Assembly (NCBI GenBank): GCA_944325705.1
Contig: CALVBB010000014.1
Location: 1 to 56,743, forward strand
Length of the DNA stretch: 56,743 bases
Reading direction: 5' to 3'
Source: Candidatus Gastranaerophilales bacterium
GTDB taxonomy: Bacteria > Cyanobacteriota > Vampirovibrionia > Gastranaerophilales > Gastranaerophilaceae
Below, piece by piece: positions 10,292-19,571 of the stretch. The position numbers and the translations under genes are program-made. Under the pieces are notes generated by a model. That model was given only the letters and a program-made list of their open reading frames with translations. It was not told the origin of the DNA and made no database searches. Position 1 is the stretch's first letter, and every line of letters starts with the position of its first letter.

Positions 10292-10367
10292 GGGGTGGGC
10301 AAATAGCAATCTTTTCGGGCAAAATATTTTTATAAAAATATGAATATTAGCTTGAAAGGAGTTAAGT

Positions 10368-10727
10368 ATGGCAATTACAGTCGGGGACATTTACGGGCAG
10401 TTTCCAAATTTCAGGCCCGAAGATATGATTAAGCTGTGCAACGGAAATGAAAATTTAAACGGCAGAACCGTTGTTCCGCTTGCAAATATTGCAGCATTCA
10501 ATGATAATAATTTGTCGATATTTGCGGCAGAAAGAGAAGGAAAAAACTACACAAATTTGCTGCCTAAAAATGCACGTACACAAATTAATCAGGAAGCAGG
10601 AATAGTTGATAACACTCCGGATAAGAAGCCTGGGGTAAATCTGCAGCATCAACAGGCAATCCCTATGGATACAAGTATTTTTGCAATAAAATCAGAAAAC
10701 ATATCTGACAAAAAAGCTCCCGTTTAA
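10368..10727 (+). CDS. Hypothetical 119-residue protein
   Basis: Not recognised. The start is supported by AAGGAG eight bases upstream. The protein is hydrophilic, with no signal peptide or membrane segment. The N-terminal 30 residues are the most structured-looking (VGDIYGQFPNFRPEDMI), followed by a Gln- and Asn-rich tail. The stop codon lies in the loop of a strong hairpin terminator. A pentanucleotide repeat upstream may affect its expression. Confidence 0.6.
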   Translation: MAITVGDIYGQFPNFRPEDMIKLCNGNENLNGRTVVPLANIAAFNDNNLSIFAAEREGKNYTNLLPKNARTQINQEAGIVDNTPDKKPGVNLQHQQAIPMDTSIFAIKSENISDKKAPV

Positions 10728-10742
10728 TACGGGAGCTTTTTA
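10710..10742. terminator. Bidirectional terminator between the 119-residue gene and rpmA
   Basis: Stem AGCTCCCG / CGGGAGCT flanked by A-run and T-run on either side, so it can stop transcripts from both converging genes. The stop codon of the plus-strand gene is in the loop. Confidence 0.85.
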
Positions 10743-10762
10743 TTTATTACTTTTCAGTTTGG

Positions 10763-11017
10763 TTACACAGCGTAAACGCTAACCTGTTTTCTGTCGCGTC
10801 TGTGTGCTTCAAACTTCACTTCGCCGTCAATAAGGGCGAATAAAGTGTCATCTGAGCCGATGCCTACATTGTTGCCCGGATGGATTTTGGTTCCTCTCTG
10901 GCGAACAAGAATGTTGCCGGCTTTAACGGTTTCGCCGCCGAATTTTTTAACGCCTAAACGCTTCGCTTCGGAGTCGCGGCCGTTGCGGGTGGATCCCATA
11001 CCTTTCTTATGTGCCAT
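10763..11017 (-). CDS. rpmA: 50S ribosomal protein L27
   Basis: 84 residues, full length. The protein begins directly with [16 protein letters not shown], the mature form, without the cleavable N-terminal extension seen in Firmicutes and relatives. Consistently, no Prp protease gene lies between rplU and rpmA. It binds 23S rRNA near the peptidyl-transferase centre. It lies 139 bases after rplU on the same strand, with a clear AAGGAG-type ribosome binding site. Confidence 0.97.
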   Translation of the reverse strand: MAHKKGMGSTRNGRDSEAKRLGVKKFGGETVKAGNILVRQRGTKIHPGNNVGIGSDDTLFALIDGEVKFEAHRRDRKQVSVYAV

Positions 11018-11156
11018 TTCTTTATCTCCTTTGTTTAATTTAGCTTACAGTTTTTAAATTTTGCCTTCCGGCGGGTGCGGCTTTGCCTTTCTCATCTGAA
11101 AATGCAAGCGGGTTGTTTTTAGCAATTTTCCCGCGCCGCGTATCTGTTTTAGATAA

Positions 11157-11510
11157 TTACGCTTCTGCGTTCTCTGTTGTTTCAGCCTTTTTCTGGGCAG
11201 AAGTTCTGATTTTATTAATCATTACTCTTGTGAAGCCCTGTCTGTGTCCCTGTTTTTTTCTGTAACCTTTTTTAGGTCTTTGTTTGTAAACAATAACTTT
11301 TTTTGATTTGTCATTAGCAAGAACTGTGCCTTCTACAGAAGCGCCTGTAACATAAGGCTGTCCTACTTTTGATTTTTTACCGTTTACAAGCATAACGATT
11401 TTGTCAAAAACTACTTTGCTGTCTTTTTCAGCATCCAGCAATTCTACTTCAACGTAACGTCCTTCTTCAACGGGGTATTGTTTTCCGCCTGTTTCTACAA
11501 TTGCGTACAT
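11157..11510 (-). CDS. rplU: 50S ribosomal protein L21
   Basis: 117 residues. The N-terminus MYAIVETGGKQYPVEEG and the RPKKGYRKKQGHRQGFT rRNA-binding segment are diagnostic, followed by a short acidic and Ala-rich tail. It is first in the rplU-rpmA operon, transcribed from the promoter at 11591-11619, which leaves an untranslated leader of roughly 75 bases. Confidence 0.97.
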   Translation of the reverse strand: MYAIVETGGKQYPVEEGRYVEVELLDAEKDSKVVFDKIVMLVNGKKSKVGQPYVTGASVEGTVLANDKSKKVIVYKQRPKKGYRKKQGHRQGFTRVMINKIRTSAQKKAETTENAEA

Positions 11511-11590
11511 GTTTTTATCCTTTCATTTGCGGGTTTCGTAATCCTTCCGGATATTTATTAAACGATTTACCCATAGTAATACGTAAATAT

Positions 11591-11619
11591 ATTATCTTTT
11601 GCTGAAACCCGCATGTCAA
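11591..11619 (-). promoter_or_regulatory. rplU-rpmA promoter
   Basis: Perfect TTGACA (11614-11619), 17-base spacer and GATAAT (11591-11596) on the minus strand. A nine-base inverted repeat, GCGGGTTTC / GAAACCCGC, has one arm in the spacer (11604-11612) and the other in the leader near the ribosome binding site (11529-11537). Confidence 0.7.
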
Positions 11620-11678
11620 GTAGTATTAATATTTATTAACTTTTTACTCTTATATTATTTTTGAAGTATCATAATAAT

Positions 11679-13019
11679 ATGATGTTTAAACTGGATGAGA
11701 TTATTGAGGCTTCTGGAGCTGAATTAGTTAAAAATACTTCTGAAAGTGATGATTTTAAGATTTCTACAGATACCCGCAAAATAAATAAGGGTGAATTGTA
11801 TCTGCCGTTGAAGGGTGCAAGCTTTGACGGCGAAAATTTTCTTGCTCAGGCGGTTGAAAAGGGTGCGGAAGGCTGTTTTATTACAAAGGATGACTATCCT
11901 GAAGATGCAAAAATCGTTCTGAAGGTTAAGGATACTCTTGCGGCCTATCTTTCTCTTGCAAGATTTCTGAGGAGAAAATATAACCCTGAAACAATTGCAA
12001 TTACTGGAAGTTCCGGCAAGACTACCACGAAAGAAATCGTTTACTCTGTTTTGAGTAAAAAATTTAAAACTCATAAAACTTTTTCCAATCATAACAATGA
12101 AATAGGTTTTTGCGAAACTTTAATGAATATGCCTGAGGATTGCGAGGTTTTGATTGTGGAAATGGGGATGAGGGGTCCGGGCGAAATTGAACTTCTGTCA
12201 AAGTTTGCGGAGCCTGATTTTGCGGTGATTACAAATGTTGGAACTGCTCATCTTGGACGCCTCGGGAGCCTTGATAATATTGCAAAAGCCAAATGTGAAA
12301 TTGTTAAATATTTGAAAAAAGACGGAACCTTTATTGCGCAGAATAATGAGAGAATTAGAAAATTTGTGCAATTTGACGGCGAAAAGATATATTATTCTCT
12401 GAATGATGTTGAAATTCATGAGCGAAAACCTTCCTATTCCAAATTTTTATATAATGCTCTGAAATATGAACTTAATGTTGAAGGTGATTATAATGTAGAA
12501 AACTCGCTTGCAGCTATAAATTTAGGGCTTAAATTAGGGATGTCGTATGATGAAATCCGCAGCGGGCTTGCTTCCTACAGACCGATTGAAAAAAGGTGGG
12601 AGATGCAGAATGTCAGGGGCTATAAAATTATTAATGACAGCTACAATGCGAATCCGGATTCTATGAAGGCTGCTGTTTCTACGTTTTTGAGGCATTATGA
12701 AAATCCTGTTGTTGTGCTCGGCGATATGGGAGAACTCGGCGGGATGGAAGATGAGCTTCACAAAAGTGTCGGGGATTATCTTGCTGGTCTTGATTACGGC
12801 AAAGGTGCAAAATACCTTACTGTCGGAAAACTTGCAGGTGAAATCGGTGAAGAACTTGAGAATAAAGGACTTTTTGTAAAGAATTTTGAAAATAATGAAC
12901 AGGTTTCAAATTACATTATTGATAGTATAGATGCTGGTGCTACAATATTTTTGAAGGCTTCGCGGAATATGAAGTTTGAAGAAATTATTGATCAGTTAAA
13001 GGGAGAGATTAAAGTATGA
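11679..13019 (+). CDS. murF: UDP-N-acetylmuramoyl-tripeptide--D-alanyl-D-alanine ligase
   Basis: 446 residues from the first of two adjacent ATGs; TTG 11661 is also in frame, and no start has a convincing ribosome binding site. MurF adds D-Ala-D-Ala to the UDP-MurNAc-tripeptide in the cytoplasm. The N-terminal substrate domain has STDTRKINKGELYLPLKGASFDG, the ATP loop is TGSSGKTTTKE, and the Mur ligase signatures SNHNNEIGF, VIVEMGMRGPGEI and NDSYNANPDSM are present. It is the first gene of a five-gene cluster and overlaps mraY by four bases. Confidence 0.95.
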   Translation: MMFKLDEIIEASGAELVKNTSESDDFKISTDTRKINKGELYLPLKGASFDGENFLAQAVEKGAEGCFITKDDYPEDAKIVLKVKDTLAAYLSLARFLRRKYNPETIAITGSSGKTTTKEIVYSVLSKKFKTHKTFSNHNNEIGFCETLMNMPEDCEVLIVEMGMRGPGEIELLSKFAEPDFAVITNVGTAHLGRLGSLDNIAKAKCEIVKYLKKDGTFIAQNNERIRKFVQFDGEKIYYSLNDVEIHERKPSYSKFLYNALKYELNVEGDYNVENSLAAINLGLKLGMSYDEIRSGLASYRPIEKRWEMQNVRGYKIINDSYNANPDSMKAAVSTFLRHYENPVVVLGDMGELGGMEDELHKSVGDYLAGLDYGKGAKYLTVGKLAGEIGEELENKGLFVKNFENNEQVSNYIIDSIDAGATIFLKASRNMKFEEIIDQLKGEIKV

Positions 13020-13996
13020 TAATGATTGCGGTGGCATTTCTGTTGGCAATGATTTTATGTCTGCTTTCCGGTGTGCCGTATATAGATTTTTTGAAGAAAA
13101 AAATGATAGGGCAGTATGTAAAGGATTGTGCGCCTGAAAATCATGCCAAAAAACAGGGTACGCCTACTACAGGCGGGGTATTTATTATTATTGCAATCAT
13201 TGCGGCTTCTATTATTACCCTTATGCTTGCACAGCGTTTTGATACGGAAGCAATTATTATTTTGATAACTCTTTTATTTTATACATTTGCCGGATTTCAG
13301 GACGATTACATAAAGCTTAAAGGGCATGCAAACGACGGTTTGAGTGCGAAAGGCAAACTCTTAAGACAGATTGCGATAGCTCTTTTGCCGGCTATTTATG
13401 TCGTAATCCGTTCTAAGGGCGGCTGCGAATTTTCAATACTCTCTTATACAATTGATTTAAAGTGGCTGTATCCGTTTCTGGCGGTGTTTATAATCACAGG
13501 AGCGTCAAATGCTTACAATCTAACAGACGGACTTGACGGGCTTGCTGCCTCAACAGGGGTGTTTGCATTCGGCGCTTGTTCCATTGTTGCGCTTTTCAGC
13601 GGCTACCCTCAGGCAGCTATTGTTGCTGCAGCTACCGCCGGTGCCCTGTTCGGTTTTTTAAGATACAACAAACCTAAAGCGCAGGTATTTATGGGTGACA
13701 CCGGTTCTCTTGCAATCGGCGGGCTTTTGGGTACGCTTGCAGTGATGGGCAAGTTTGAATTTCTTTTGATATTTATCGGCGGTATTTTTGTTATGGAAAC
13801 ACTTTCCGTTATTATTCAGGTGTTCAGTTTTAAAACTACCGGCAAAAGAGTTTTTAAAATGGCGCCGGTTCATCACCATTTCGAACTTTGCGGATGGAGT
13901 GAAAAGAAAGTAGTTGCTGTATTTGCACTTGTGTCAGCTTTACTTTCCGCGTTTGCGCTCATTTTATTTTATTTAACAAATAGGGGTGTTTTATAA
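13016..13996 (+). CDS. mraY: Phospho-N-acetylmuramoyl-pentapeptide transferase
   Basis: 326 residues with about ten membrane helices. It transfers phospho-MurNAc-pentapeptide to undecaprenyl phosphate, forming lipid I. Family signatures are HAKKQGTPTTGG, the catalytic-loop aspartates in FAGFQDDYIK and NLTDGLDGLA, FMGDTGSLAIGG, and the terminal MAPVHHHFEL. The ATG overlaps the murF stop (ATGA). Confidence 0.97.
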   Translation: MIMIAVAFLLAMILCLLSGVPYIDFLKKKMIGQYVKDCAPENHAKKQGTPTTGGVFIIIAIIAASIITLMLAQRFDTEAIIILITLLFYTFAGFQDDYIKLKGHANDGLSAKGKLLRQIAIALLPAIYVVIRSKGGCEFSILSYTIDLKWLYPFLAVFIITGASNAYNLTDGLDGLAASTGVFAFGACSIVALFSGYPQAAIVAAATAGALFGFLRYNKPKAQVFMGDTGSLAIGGLLGTLAVMGKFEFLLIFIGGIFVMETLSVIIQVFSFKTTGKRVFKMAPVHHHFELCGWSEKKVVAVFALVSALLSAFALILFYLTNRGVL

Positions 13997-15348
13997 TGTC
14001 AAACTGGTTTGATAAAAAAGTTCTTGTGTTAGGCTTATCAAAAAGCGGAATTGCTGCGGCAAAATATCTTAACCGTCACGGAGCCGATGTTTTTATAACC
14101 GAAAGCAGGGAGGAAAAGCCGGAGGATAAAGAAAAACTCGAGGAACTCAGTGCTCTTGATATTAAAATTGAAATGGGTGGACACAGTGATGAATTTATAA
14201 AGGATTCATATATTGCGGTTACAAGTCCGGGAATTCCTCCTCATTGTGATTTAATGAAAAGGCTTAAAGAGGCAAATGTTCATGTGATTTCCGAGGTTGA
14301 ACTTGCTTTTTCTCAGACCGGTAAGCCTTTTATTGCAATTACCGGAACAAACGGAAAAACAACAACAACAGCCCTGACCGCACATATTCTTAGCAGTGAA
14401 TACAATGCGGTTCCGTGCGGAAATTACGGAAAACCTCCGTGCGATTTGATTGATGATGATAAAATAGATTATTTTGTTTGTGAGTGCAGTTCTTTCCAGC
14501 TTGAATATTCACCTGCTTTTCAGCCGCAGATTTCTGTCTGGACAAATTTTACACCCGACCATATTGACTGGCATCATGGGCTGGAGAACTACTTTAATGC
14601 CAAGGCAAGAATTTTTAAATCCCCGCAGACTCCGGCGTTTTCAGTTTTGAATGCAAAAGATGAGAAGCTTAAAGAGTTTTCAAAAGTAGCAGGCGGAACC
14701 GTTTTTATGTTCGGGGAAGAGTGCGGCGCAAATTGTTGTTACGTGAAAGACGGTGCAGTCTATTATAAGCGTAATGGCGAGGCTGAACATATTATTGATT
14801 TAGCGGATTGTCCGTTAATCGGGGAACACAATTACCAGAATGTCGAATGTTCCGTAATCTGCGCAAAGCTTGAAGGTATTTCAAATGAAAATATTAAAAA
14901 ATCAATAATGTCATTTGTTGTGCCGGAACACAGGCTTGAAAAATGCGGTGAAAAAGACGGAATAACCTTCTATAATGATTCAAAAGCCACCAATCCGGAG
15001 GCTTCTATTGTTGCAATAAATTCTTTTAATAACTGTGATGTTGCACTAATTGCAGGCGGCCGCGACAAAAACACTGATTTAAAAGAGTTTTGCGATTCTG
15101 TTAATAAGCATATTAAGACTGTTATTCTTATTGGTGAAGCTGCAGACAGGTTTGAGGAAAACTTAAGGAATAACGAGTTTGACAATATTATAAGAGAAGG
15201 TTCAATGCAGGCTGCTATAGACAAGGCCATAGAGATAAAGCCTGATGTCGTGCTTCTCTCACCGGCATGCGCAAGTTTTGATATGTTCAGCGGATATGAG
15301 GAAAGAGGAAAGGTTTTCAAGGATTATGTCGCATCAAAGATCGGATAG
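13996..15348 (+). CDS. murD: UDP-N-acetylmuramoyl-L-alanine--D-glutamate ligase
   Basis: 450 residues. An N-terminal Rossmann-like domain (VLGLSKSGIAAAKYL) is followed by the ATP loop GTNGKTT (117-123), ECSSFQLE, WTNFTPDHIDWH and the C-terminal NDSKATNPEA motif. It adds D-Glu to UDP-MurNAc-L-Ala. Its ATG shares one base with the mraY stop (TAATG). Confidence 0.96.
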   Translation: MSNWFDKKVLVLGLSKSGIAAAKYLNRHGADVFITESREEKPEDKEKLEELSALDIKIEMGGHSDEFIKDSYIAVTSPGIPPHCDLMKRLKEANVHVISEVELAFSQTGKPFIAITGTNGKTTTTALTAHILSSEYNAVPCGNYGKPPCDLIDDDKIDYFVCECSSFQLEYSPAFQPQISVWTNFTPDHIDWHHGLENYFNAKARIFKSPQTPAFSVLNAKDEKLKEFSKVAGGTVFMFGEECGANCCYVKDGAVYYKRNGEAEHIIDLADCPLIGEHNYQNVECSVICAKLEGISNENIKKSIMSFVVPEHRLEKCGEKDGITFYNDSKATNPEASIVAINSFNNCDVALIAGGRDKNTDLKEFCDSVNKHIKTVILIGEAADRFEENLRNNEFDNIIREGSMQAAIDKAIEIKPDVVLLSPACASFDMFSGYEERGKVFKDYVASKIG

Positions 15349-16504
15349 ATATAACGAAGCATATAACCGGCGTCCGGCGCACAGTATAATTATTTCTGCT
15401 CCGGACAGAACTCTGCTTATAACAGTGGCTTTTCTTGTTATAATCGGCTTTCTTGCGATATTTTCAGCTTCGGCTCCGAAATGTATTGAGGAAGGCGGAA
15501 ACCCTGCACAGTTTTTGATAAAACAGTTTTTATGCTTTATTGTCGGGTTTATAGGGTTGAAGTTTTTTTCAAACTTTGATTATAAAAAACTTGCGGACTG
15601 GAATTTAATTTTTGCGGGAGTGGTATTACTTCTTCTTTTGCTGGTTGATTTTACGCCGCTCGGGGTTACCGTAAACGGAGCCAAAAGATGGATTAATATC
15701 ATAGGGTTTCAGCTGCAGCCGTCAGAATTTGCAAAACCTGCTGTAGTTTTGCTTCTGGCATCAGCATTTAAGAAAGATGCAGACCTTTTAGACCAGAATA
15801 AGTGGGTTTCAGCTTTCATCCCTATACTTGTTATGATTGGATTTATTTTTGTACAGCCGAATTTGAGTATGGTAATTCTGCTTCTTGCCACATCGGTTGT
15901 AATTTTTCTGTCTGCAGGCGGTTCACTGAAACTGTTTTTCAGCTGTCTTGCAGCAATGATTGCGACAATAGTGGTTGCTGCAACTACTATTATAAAACCT
16001 TACCAGATGCAGAGAATTGTTACCTGGCGGCATCCAGAACTAGACCCTCAGGGAGCTGGGTATAATATTATTCAATCTTTGATTGCGTTTGCCTCGGGCG
16101 GATTTACCGGAGTCGGCTACGGTGGGTCAATACAGAAGCTATCCTATCTGCCTGAATGTCATACGGATTTTATTTTTGCTATCATTGCTGAAGAACTAGG
16201 ATGGCTCGGGTGTGTATTGATTATTGGACTGTTCTGGACATTGATTCACAGAGGTTTTTTGATTGCAGCAAGATGCCCTGATATGTACGGCAAGCTGCTG
16301 GCTGTGGGGATAACTTTTTCTATCGGGTTTCAGGCATTTTTGAATATCAGCGTTGCAAGTTCATTCTTTCCTACAACCGGTGTGCCGCTTCCTTTCATTA
16401 GCTACGGCGGATCTTCTTTGATTGTTTCTCTATGTATGATAGGAATTCTGCTTAATATTTCTAAGAAAAGAATTAAAAAAATAAGGAATAGTGAAAATGT
16501 CTAA
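15326..16504 (+). CDS. ftsW: Lipid II polymerase of the FtsW/RodA (SEDS) family
   Basis: 392 residues from ATG 15326, chosen for an AAGGA site just upstream; it overlaps murD by 23 bases. About ten membrane helices. SEDS signatures include GAKRWINIIGFQLQPSEFAKP, the long periplasmic loop with WRHPELDPQGAGYNIIQSLIAFASGG, HTDFIFAIIAEELG and GVPLPFISYGGSS. Position between murD and murG argues for FtsW rather than RodA. It polymerises lipid II at the septum together with a class B penicillin-binding protein not found in this window. Confidence 0.92.
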   Translation: MSHQRSDRYNEAYNRRPAHSIIISAPDRTLLITVAFLVIIGFLAIFSASAPKCIEEGGNPAQFLIKQFLCFIVGFIGLKFFSNFDYKKLADWNLIFAGVVLLLLLLVDFTPLGVTVNGAKRWINIIGFQLQPSEFAKPAVVLLLASAFKKDADLLDQNKWVSAFIPILVMIGFIFVQPNLSMVILLLATSVVIFLSAGGSLKLFFSCLAAMIATIVVAATTIIKPYQMQRIVTWRHPELDPQGAGYNIIQSLIAFASGGFTGVGYGGSIQKLSYLPECHTDFIFAIIAEELGWLGCVLIIGLFWTLIHRGFLIAARCPDMYGKLLAVGITFSIGFQAFLNISVASSFFPTTGVPLPFISYGGSSLIVSLCMIGILLNISKKRIKKIRNSENV

Positions 16505-17621
16505 TAGTGAGGGTAAGTATACATATTTTATAACAGGAGGCGGAACAGGAGGGCATATATATCCGGCGGTGGCAGTTGCTGATGCTCTTTATACTGATGC
16601 GGAAACAGAAGTGATTTATTATATAGGAAATCCTGATAATCTTGAGGCTGAAATTGTCGGGAAAAAAGGGTATGAATTTTTACCGGTACAGGTTCATGGC
16701 ATGCCGAGAAAGTTTGGATCTGCGCTGTTGAAATGGACAATGCAGCTTGTAATTGCAGTTCTGCACTGTTGGTCTTATATTAACACATATAAGCCGAATG
16801 CTGTATTTGGTACAGGCGGTTATGTTTCTGCACCAATATTGATTGCATGCAGACTGGCAAAGGTTCCTTATATGATGCACGACTGTGACGCCAGGCCTGG
16901 ACTTGTTACAAGAAAACTTGCATCAGGAGCTTCGGCAGTATCGCTTGCATTTGAATGTGCTAAGAATTGTATTAGCAATGAAAATATTTTTGTTAACGGC
17001 AATCCGATACGTCCGGAATTTAAAAGCCTTACAAAATTTGAGGCACGTCAGGCAATGGGATTGGGGCATAAGCTTACAATTTGTATTATGGGCGGCTCTC
17101 AGGGCGCAAGGTCAATCAACGATGCCGCTGTTGAGATTATAAAAACTCTTTCTCAGAAATATGATGTGCAGATAATTTTTCAAACTGGAAAAAAGAATTT
17201 TGACAGAGTAATTGAACAGCTTCTAAAACTTTATCCTGAATACAGGCAGGACAAAAATATTATAGTGAAGCCTTATTTTGATGATATGGTAACAGTTTTA
17301 AAAGCCAGCGATATAGCTGTATCGAGAGCCGGTTCCCTCAGTCTTTCGGAAATTTGTGCAAGCGGAATTGCGCCGGTGCTTGTTCCTTATCCTCACGCGG
17401 CTGCTGATCATCAGCGCCAGAATGCGAAATATATGCTTGAGCAGGGTGCTGCTGTTTATCTTGAGGATAATGAAATAAGCGAAAAGACACTTCTCAGCGC
17501 AATTTTGTCGCTTTTAACCGATAGAGAAACCCTTATAAAGGTACAGCAGTCCGCAATGAAGCTTGCCAGATACGACGGTGTTGACAAAATTGTTCAACAA
17601 TTAAAAAATATTATTCAATAA
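16497..17621 (+). CDS. murG: Undecaprenyldiphospho-muramoylpentapeptide N-acetylglucosaminyltransferase
   Basis: 374 residues from ATG 16497 (AAGGA nine to ten bases upstream; GTG 16491 is an alternative). It converts lipid I to lipid II on the inner face of the membrane. The GGGTGGHIYPA loop at the N-terminus, VFGTGGYVSAP, MGGSQGARSIN and the SRAGSLSLSEI donor site are all present. It overlaps ftsW by eight bases and closes the murF-mraY-murD-ftsW-murG unit. murE, murC, murB, ddl and ftsQ/A/Z are not in the window. Confidence 0.96.
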   Translation: MSNSEGKYTYFITGGGTGGHIYPAVAVADALYTDAETEVIYYIGNPDNLEAEIVGKKGYEFLPVQVHGMPRKFGSALLKWTMQLVIAVLHCWSYINTYKPNAVFGTGGYVSAPILIACRLAKVPYMMHDCDARPGLVTRKLASGASAVSLAFECAKNCISNENIFVNGNPIRPEFKSLTKFEARQAMGLGHKLTICIMGGSQGARSINDAAVEIIKTLSQKYDVQIIFQTGKKNFDRVIEQLLKLYPEYRQDKNIIVKPYFDDMVTVLKASDIAVSRAGSLSLSEICASGIAPVLVPYPHAAADHQRQNAKYMLEQGAAVYLEDNEISEKTLLSAILSLLTDRETLIKVQQSAMKLARYDGVDKIVQQLKNIIQ

Positions 17622-18323
17622 GTTGTTTGCCGAGTCAACCACGCCTTTCATTGTCGGTATATTGCCGTTGGAGCCAATATCTGCAATAGTATCCAGATAA
17701 TCAACAGGGGCATCAAGTCTTGTACTTAATTGAGTCATGCCTTTTTTAGCTTTATAATTAAATTCTAATTTGCCAAAATCATAATTTTCAGAATAAGACA
17801 ATTGCTTGTCCGCTTCGGGAAATCCGTTTTTCAGGCTGAGTGAATTCGGGAATACAGCATCAAGCTTAAAGAACATATCACTTTCATTGTATGAGCTTCC
17901 TTTAACTCTTGTTCCTGCATTGTTGTGTAAAATTTTAAACTTTGTGCCCTCTATAATGCTATCACCAATTTTTGTAGTTGTGCTGATAGTGAGAGTTCCT
18001 GATTTTTTTGAAAATTTTGTAAGAACAAGATCTATAATATTTTTAGCCATATCAGACATAGATTTTCTTGAATATTTTTTGTTAAGTTCCATAATACGAT
18101 AAAAGTTTTCAGCTCCGCCTGCACTGCGAATAAAGCTGTCAGTGTACGGTTCTGAGTCTAAAATCAACCGTGCGCTGCATTGACCGGTTTCTTTCTTTGC
18201 AAATCTGCGGAGGTTTTGTATTTGTATAACGTTATCGTATCCGATTTGTCTGCCTAATGCTAAAATTCCTTTGTTGAATATTTCTGATGAGTCCTTTCTT
18301 ATTTTGAAATATTTGCTGTTTGT
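17601..18323 (-). CDS. Hypothetical protein with no ordinary start codon (possibly 5'-truncated or frameshifted)
   Basis: Not recognised. The first usable start in the frame is TTG 18167 (188 residues), but the frame stays open for 52 more codons up to a stop at 18324-18326. Those codons read like real protein (KGILALGRQIGYDNV, then NLRRFAKKE) and contain no ATG, GTG or TTG. The gene has therefore lost its true 5' end, or is joined to another frame upstream. The C-terminal half has alternating polar and hydrophobic strands. It overlaps the 3' end of murG by 21 bases tail to tail. Confidence 0.5.
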   Translation of the reverse strand, partial: TNSKYFKIRKDSSEIFNKGILALGRQIGYDNVIQIQNLRRFAKKETGQCSARLILDSEPYTDSFIRSAGGAENFYRIMELNKKYSRKSMSDMAKNIIDLVLTKFSKKSGTLTISTTTKIGDSIIEGTKFKILHNNAGTRVKGSSYNESDMFFKLDAVFPNSLSLKNGFPEADKQLSYSENYDFGKLEFNYKAKKGMTQLSTRLDAPVDYLDTIADIGSNGNIPTMKGVVDSANNLLNNIF

Positions 18324-18401
18324 TTAAATGTCCGTGAAATAATTTTCTTGCTAAATTTTAATATGCTTGATAATCACAGTCGTTTGATTTACCTTTATAT
18401 T

Positions 18402-19571
18402 ATGGAACACGATTATAAAGAAGTGGTTGAGCTTCTCTCCTCACAGGGGAAATTTTATATAAATCTCGGGCTGGAAAGAATTTCTGCGGTGCTTGAGCTT
18501 CTCGGGAACCCGCAGGACAGGCTCAAATGTTTTCACGTTGCGGGTACCAACGGGAAAGGGTCTGTCTGCGCAATTATTGCCTCAATTCTGCAGGCTGCAG
18601 GCAAAAAAACAGGACTTTTTACCTCGCCACATTTATTTGATTATACAGAAAGAATTAAAATAAACGGCGCGGATATTTCAAAAGAAGATTTTGCACGGCT
18701 TGTTTTTGAGGTGTGTGAAATTGCTGATAAACATAATATCCATCTTACGGAATTTGAAATTCTTACGGCTGTAATGTTTAAGTATTTTGACCGAGAACAT
18801 GTGGATGTAGTTGTTCTGGAAACAGGGTTGGGCGGGCGCTTTGATGCTACAAATGTTATAAAACAAAATATCTGCGCCGTAATTACGCATATTGACCTTG
18901 ACCACACCGAAAGGCTCGGAAATACAAAGGATAAAATAGCGTTTGAAAAAGCCGGAATTATCAAAAAGGGCTGTCCTGTTGTTACCTCGGAAGGCTATGA
19001 GGCTATTAAAGACAGAGCGGACATGTGTGATTCTCTTTTAATCATGGTGGCTCCGTTTGAGGATACAACAAATTTAGCACTAAAAGGTACTTATCAGCAG
19101 GAAAATCTGTCACTTGCGCTTGCTGCTGTAAGGTTAGTTTTTCCTGAAATTCCGCAGGAGGTAATTCTAGAAGGGCTCAGAAACGTAAAGCACCCTGGGC
19201 GGTTTCAACTTATTGAAAAATATAACATAATTGTTGACGGCGCACACAACCCGAACGGAGCGCTTGCGCTGCGTGAAAGTCTGGATTTTTTCTATCCGGA
19301 TAAAAAACGCAGGTTTGTTTTCGGCTGTCTGAAAAATAAAGATTACCCTAAGATGATGCAAATCCTCTTTGAAAAAAATGATGAGATTTATCTAAATCAT
19401 TTTTCCCACAAAAATTCGGCAACGTTTGAAGAACTTCAGGAAGCCTGCCCTTATGATGCAAAAGAGTTCATCTCGCTGAAGGAACTTCCGGATAGAGAAG
19501 ATACAATTACTATTGTATGCGGTTCATTGTATATGATAAATGAGGTTATTCCGCGCTCGTACCTTGGCTAA
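18402..19571 (+). CDS. folC: Folylpolyglutamate synthase / dihydrofolate synthase
   Basis: 389 residues from ATG 18402, which aligns best with the family start (MEHDYKEVVELL then INLGLERISAVLELLGNPQ). In-frame ATG 18363 and TTG 18348 are alternatives, and none has a clear ribosome binding site. The ATP loop is VAGTNGKGS, followed by GLFTSPHLFDYTERI, ETGLGGRFDATNVI, THIDLDHTE and VDGAHNPNGA. It adds glutamate to folates and may also make dihydrofolate. It overlaps the convergent glycosyltransferase gene by 26 bases. Confidence 0.92.
   Translation: MEHDYKEVVELLSSQGKFYINLGLERISAVLELLGNPQDRLKCFHVAGTNGKGSVCAIIASILQAAGKKTGLFTSPHLFDYTERIKINGADISKEDFARLVFEVCEIADKHNIHLTEFEILTAVMFKYFDREHVDVVVLETGLGGRFDATNVIKQNICAVITHIDLDHTERLGNTKDKIAFEKAGIIKKGCPVVTSEGYEAIKDRADMCDSLLIMVAPFEDTTNLALKGTYQQENLSLALAAVRLVFPEIPQEVILEGLRNVKHPGRFQLIEKYNIIVDGAHNPNGALALRESLDFFYPDKKRRFVFGCLKNKDYPKMMQILFEKNDEIYLNHFSHKNSATFEELQEACPYDAKEFISLKELPDREDTITIVCGSLYMINEVIPRSYLG

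Noticed and set aside
11511-11612. RNA hairpin autoregulating rplU from the GCGGGTTTC inverted repeat
   Set aside because: One arm lies in the promoter spacer, upstream of the predicted transcript start, so the two arms would not be in the same RNA unless another promoter is used.
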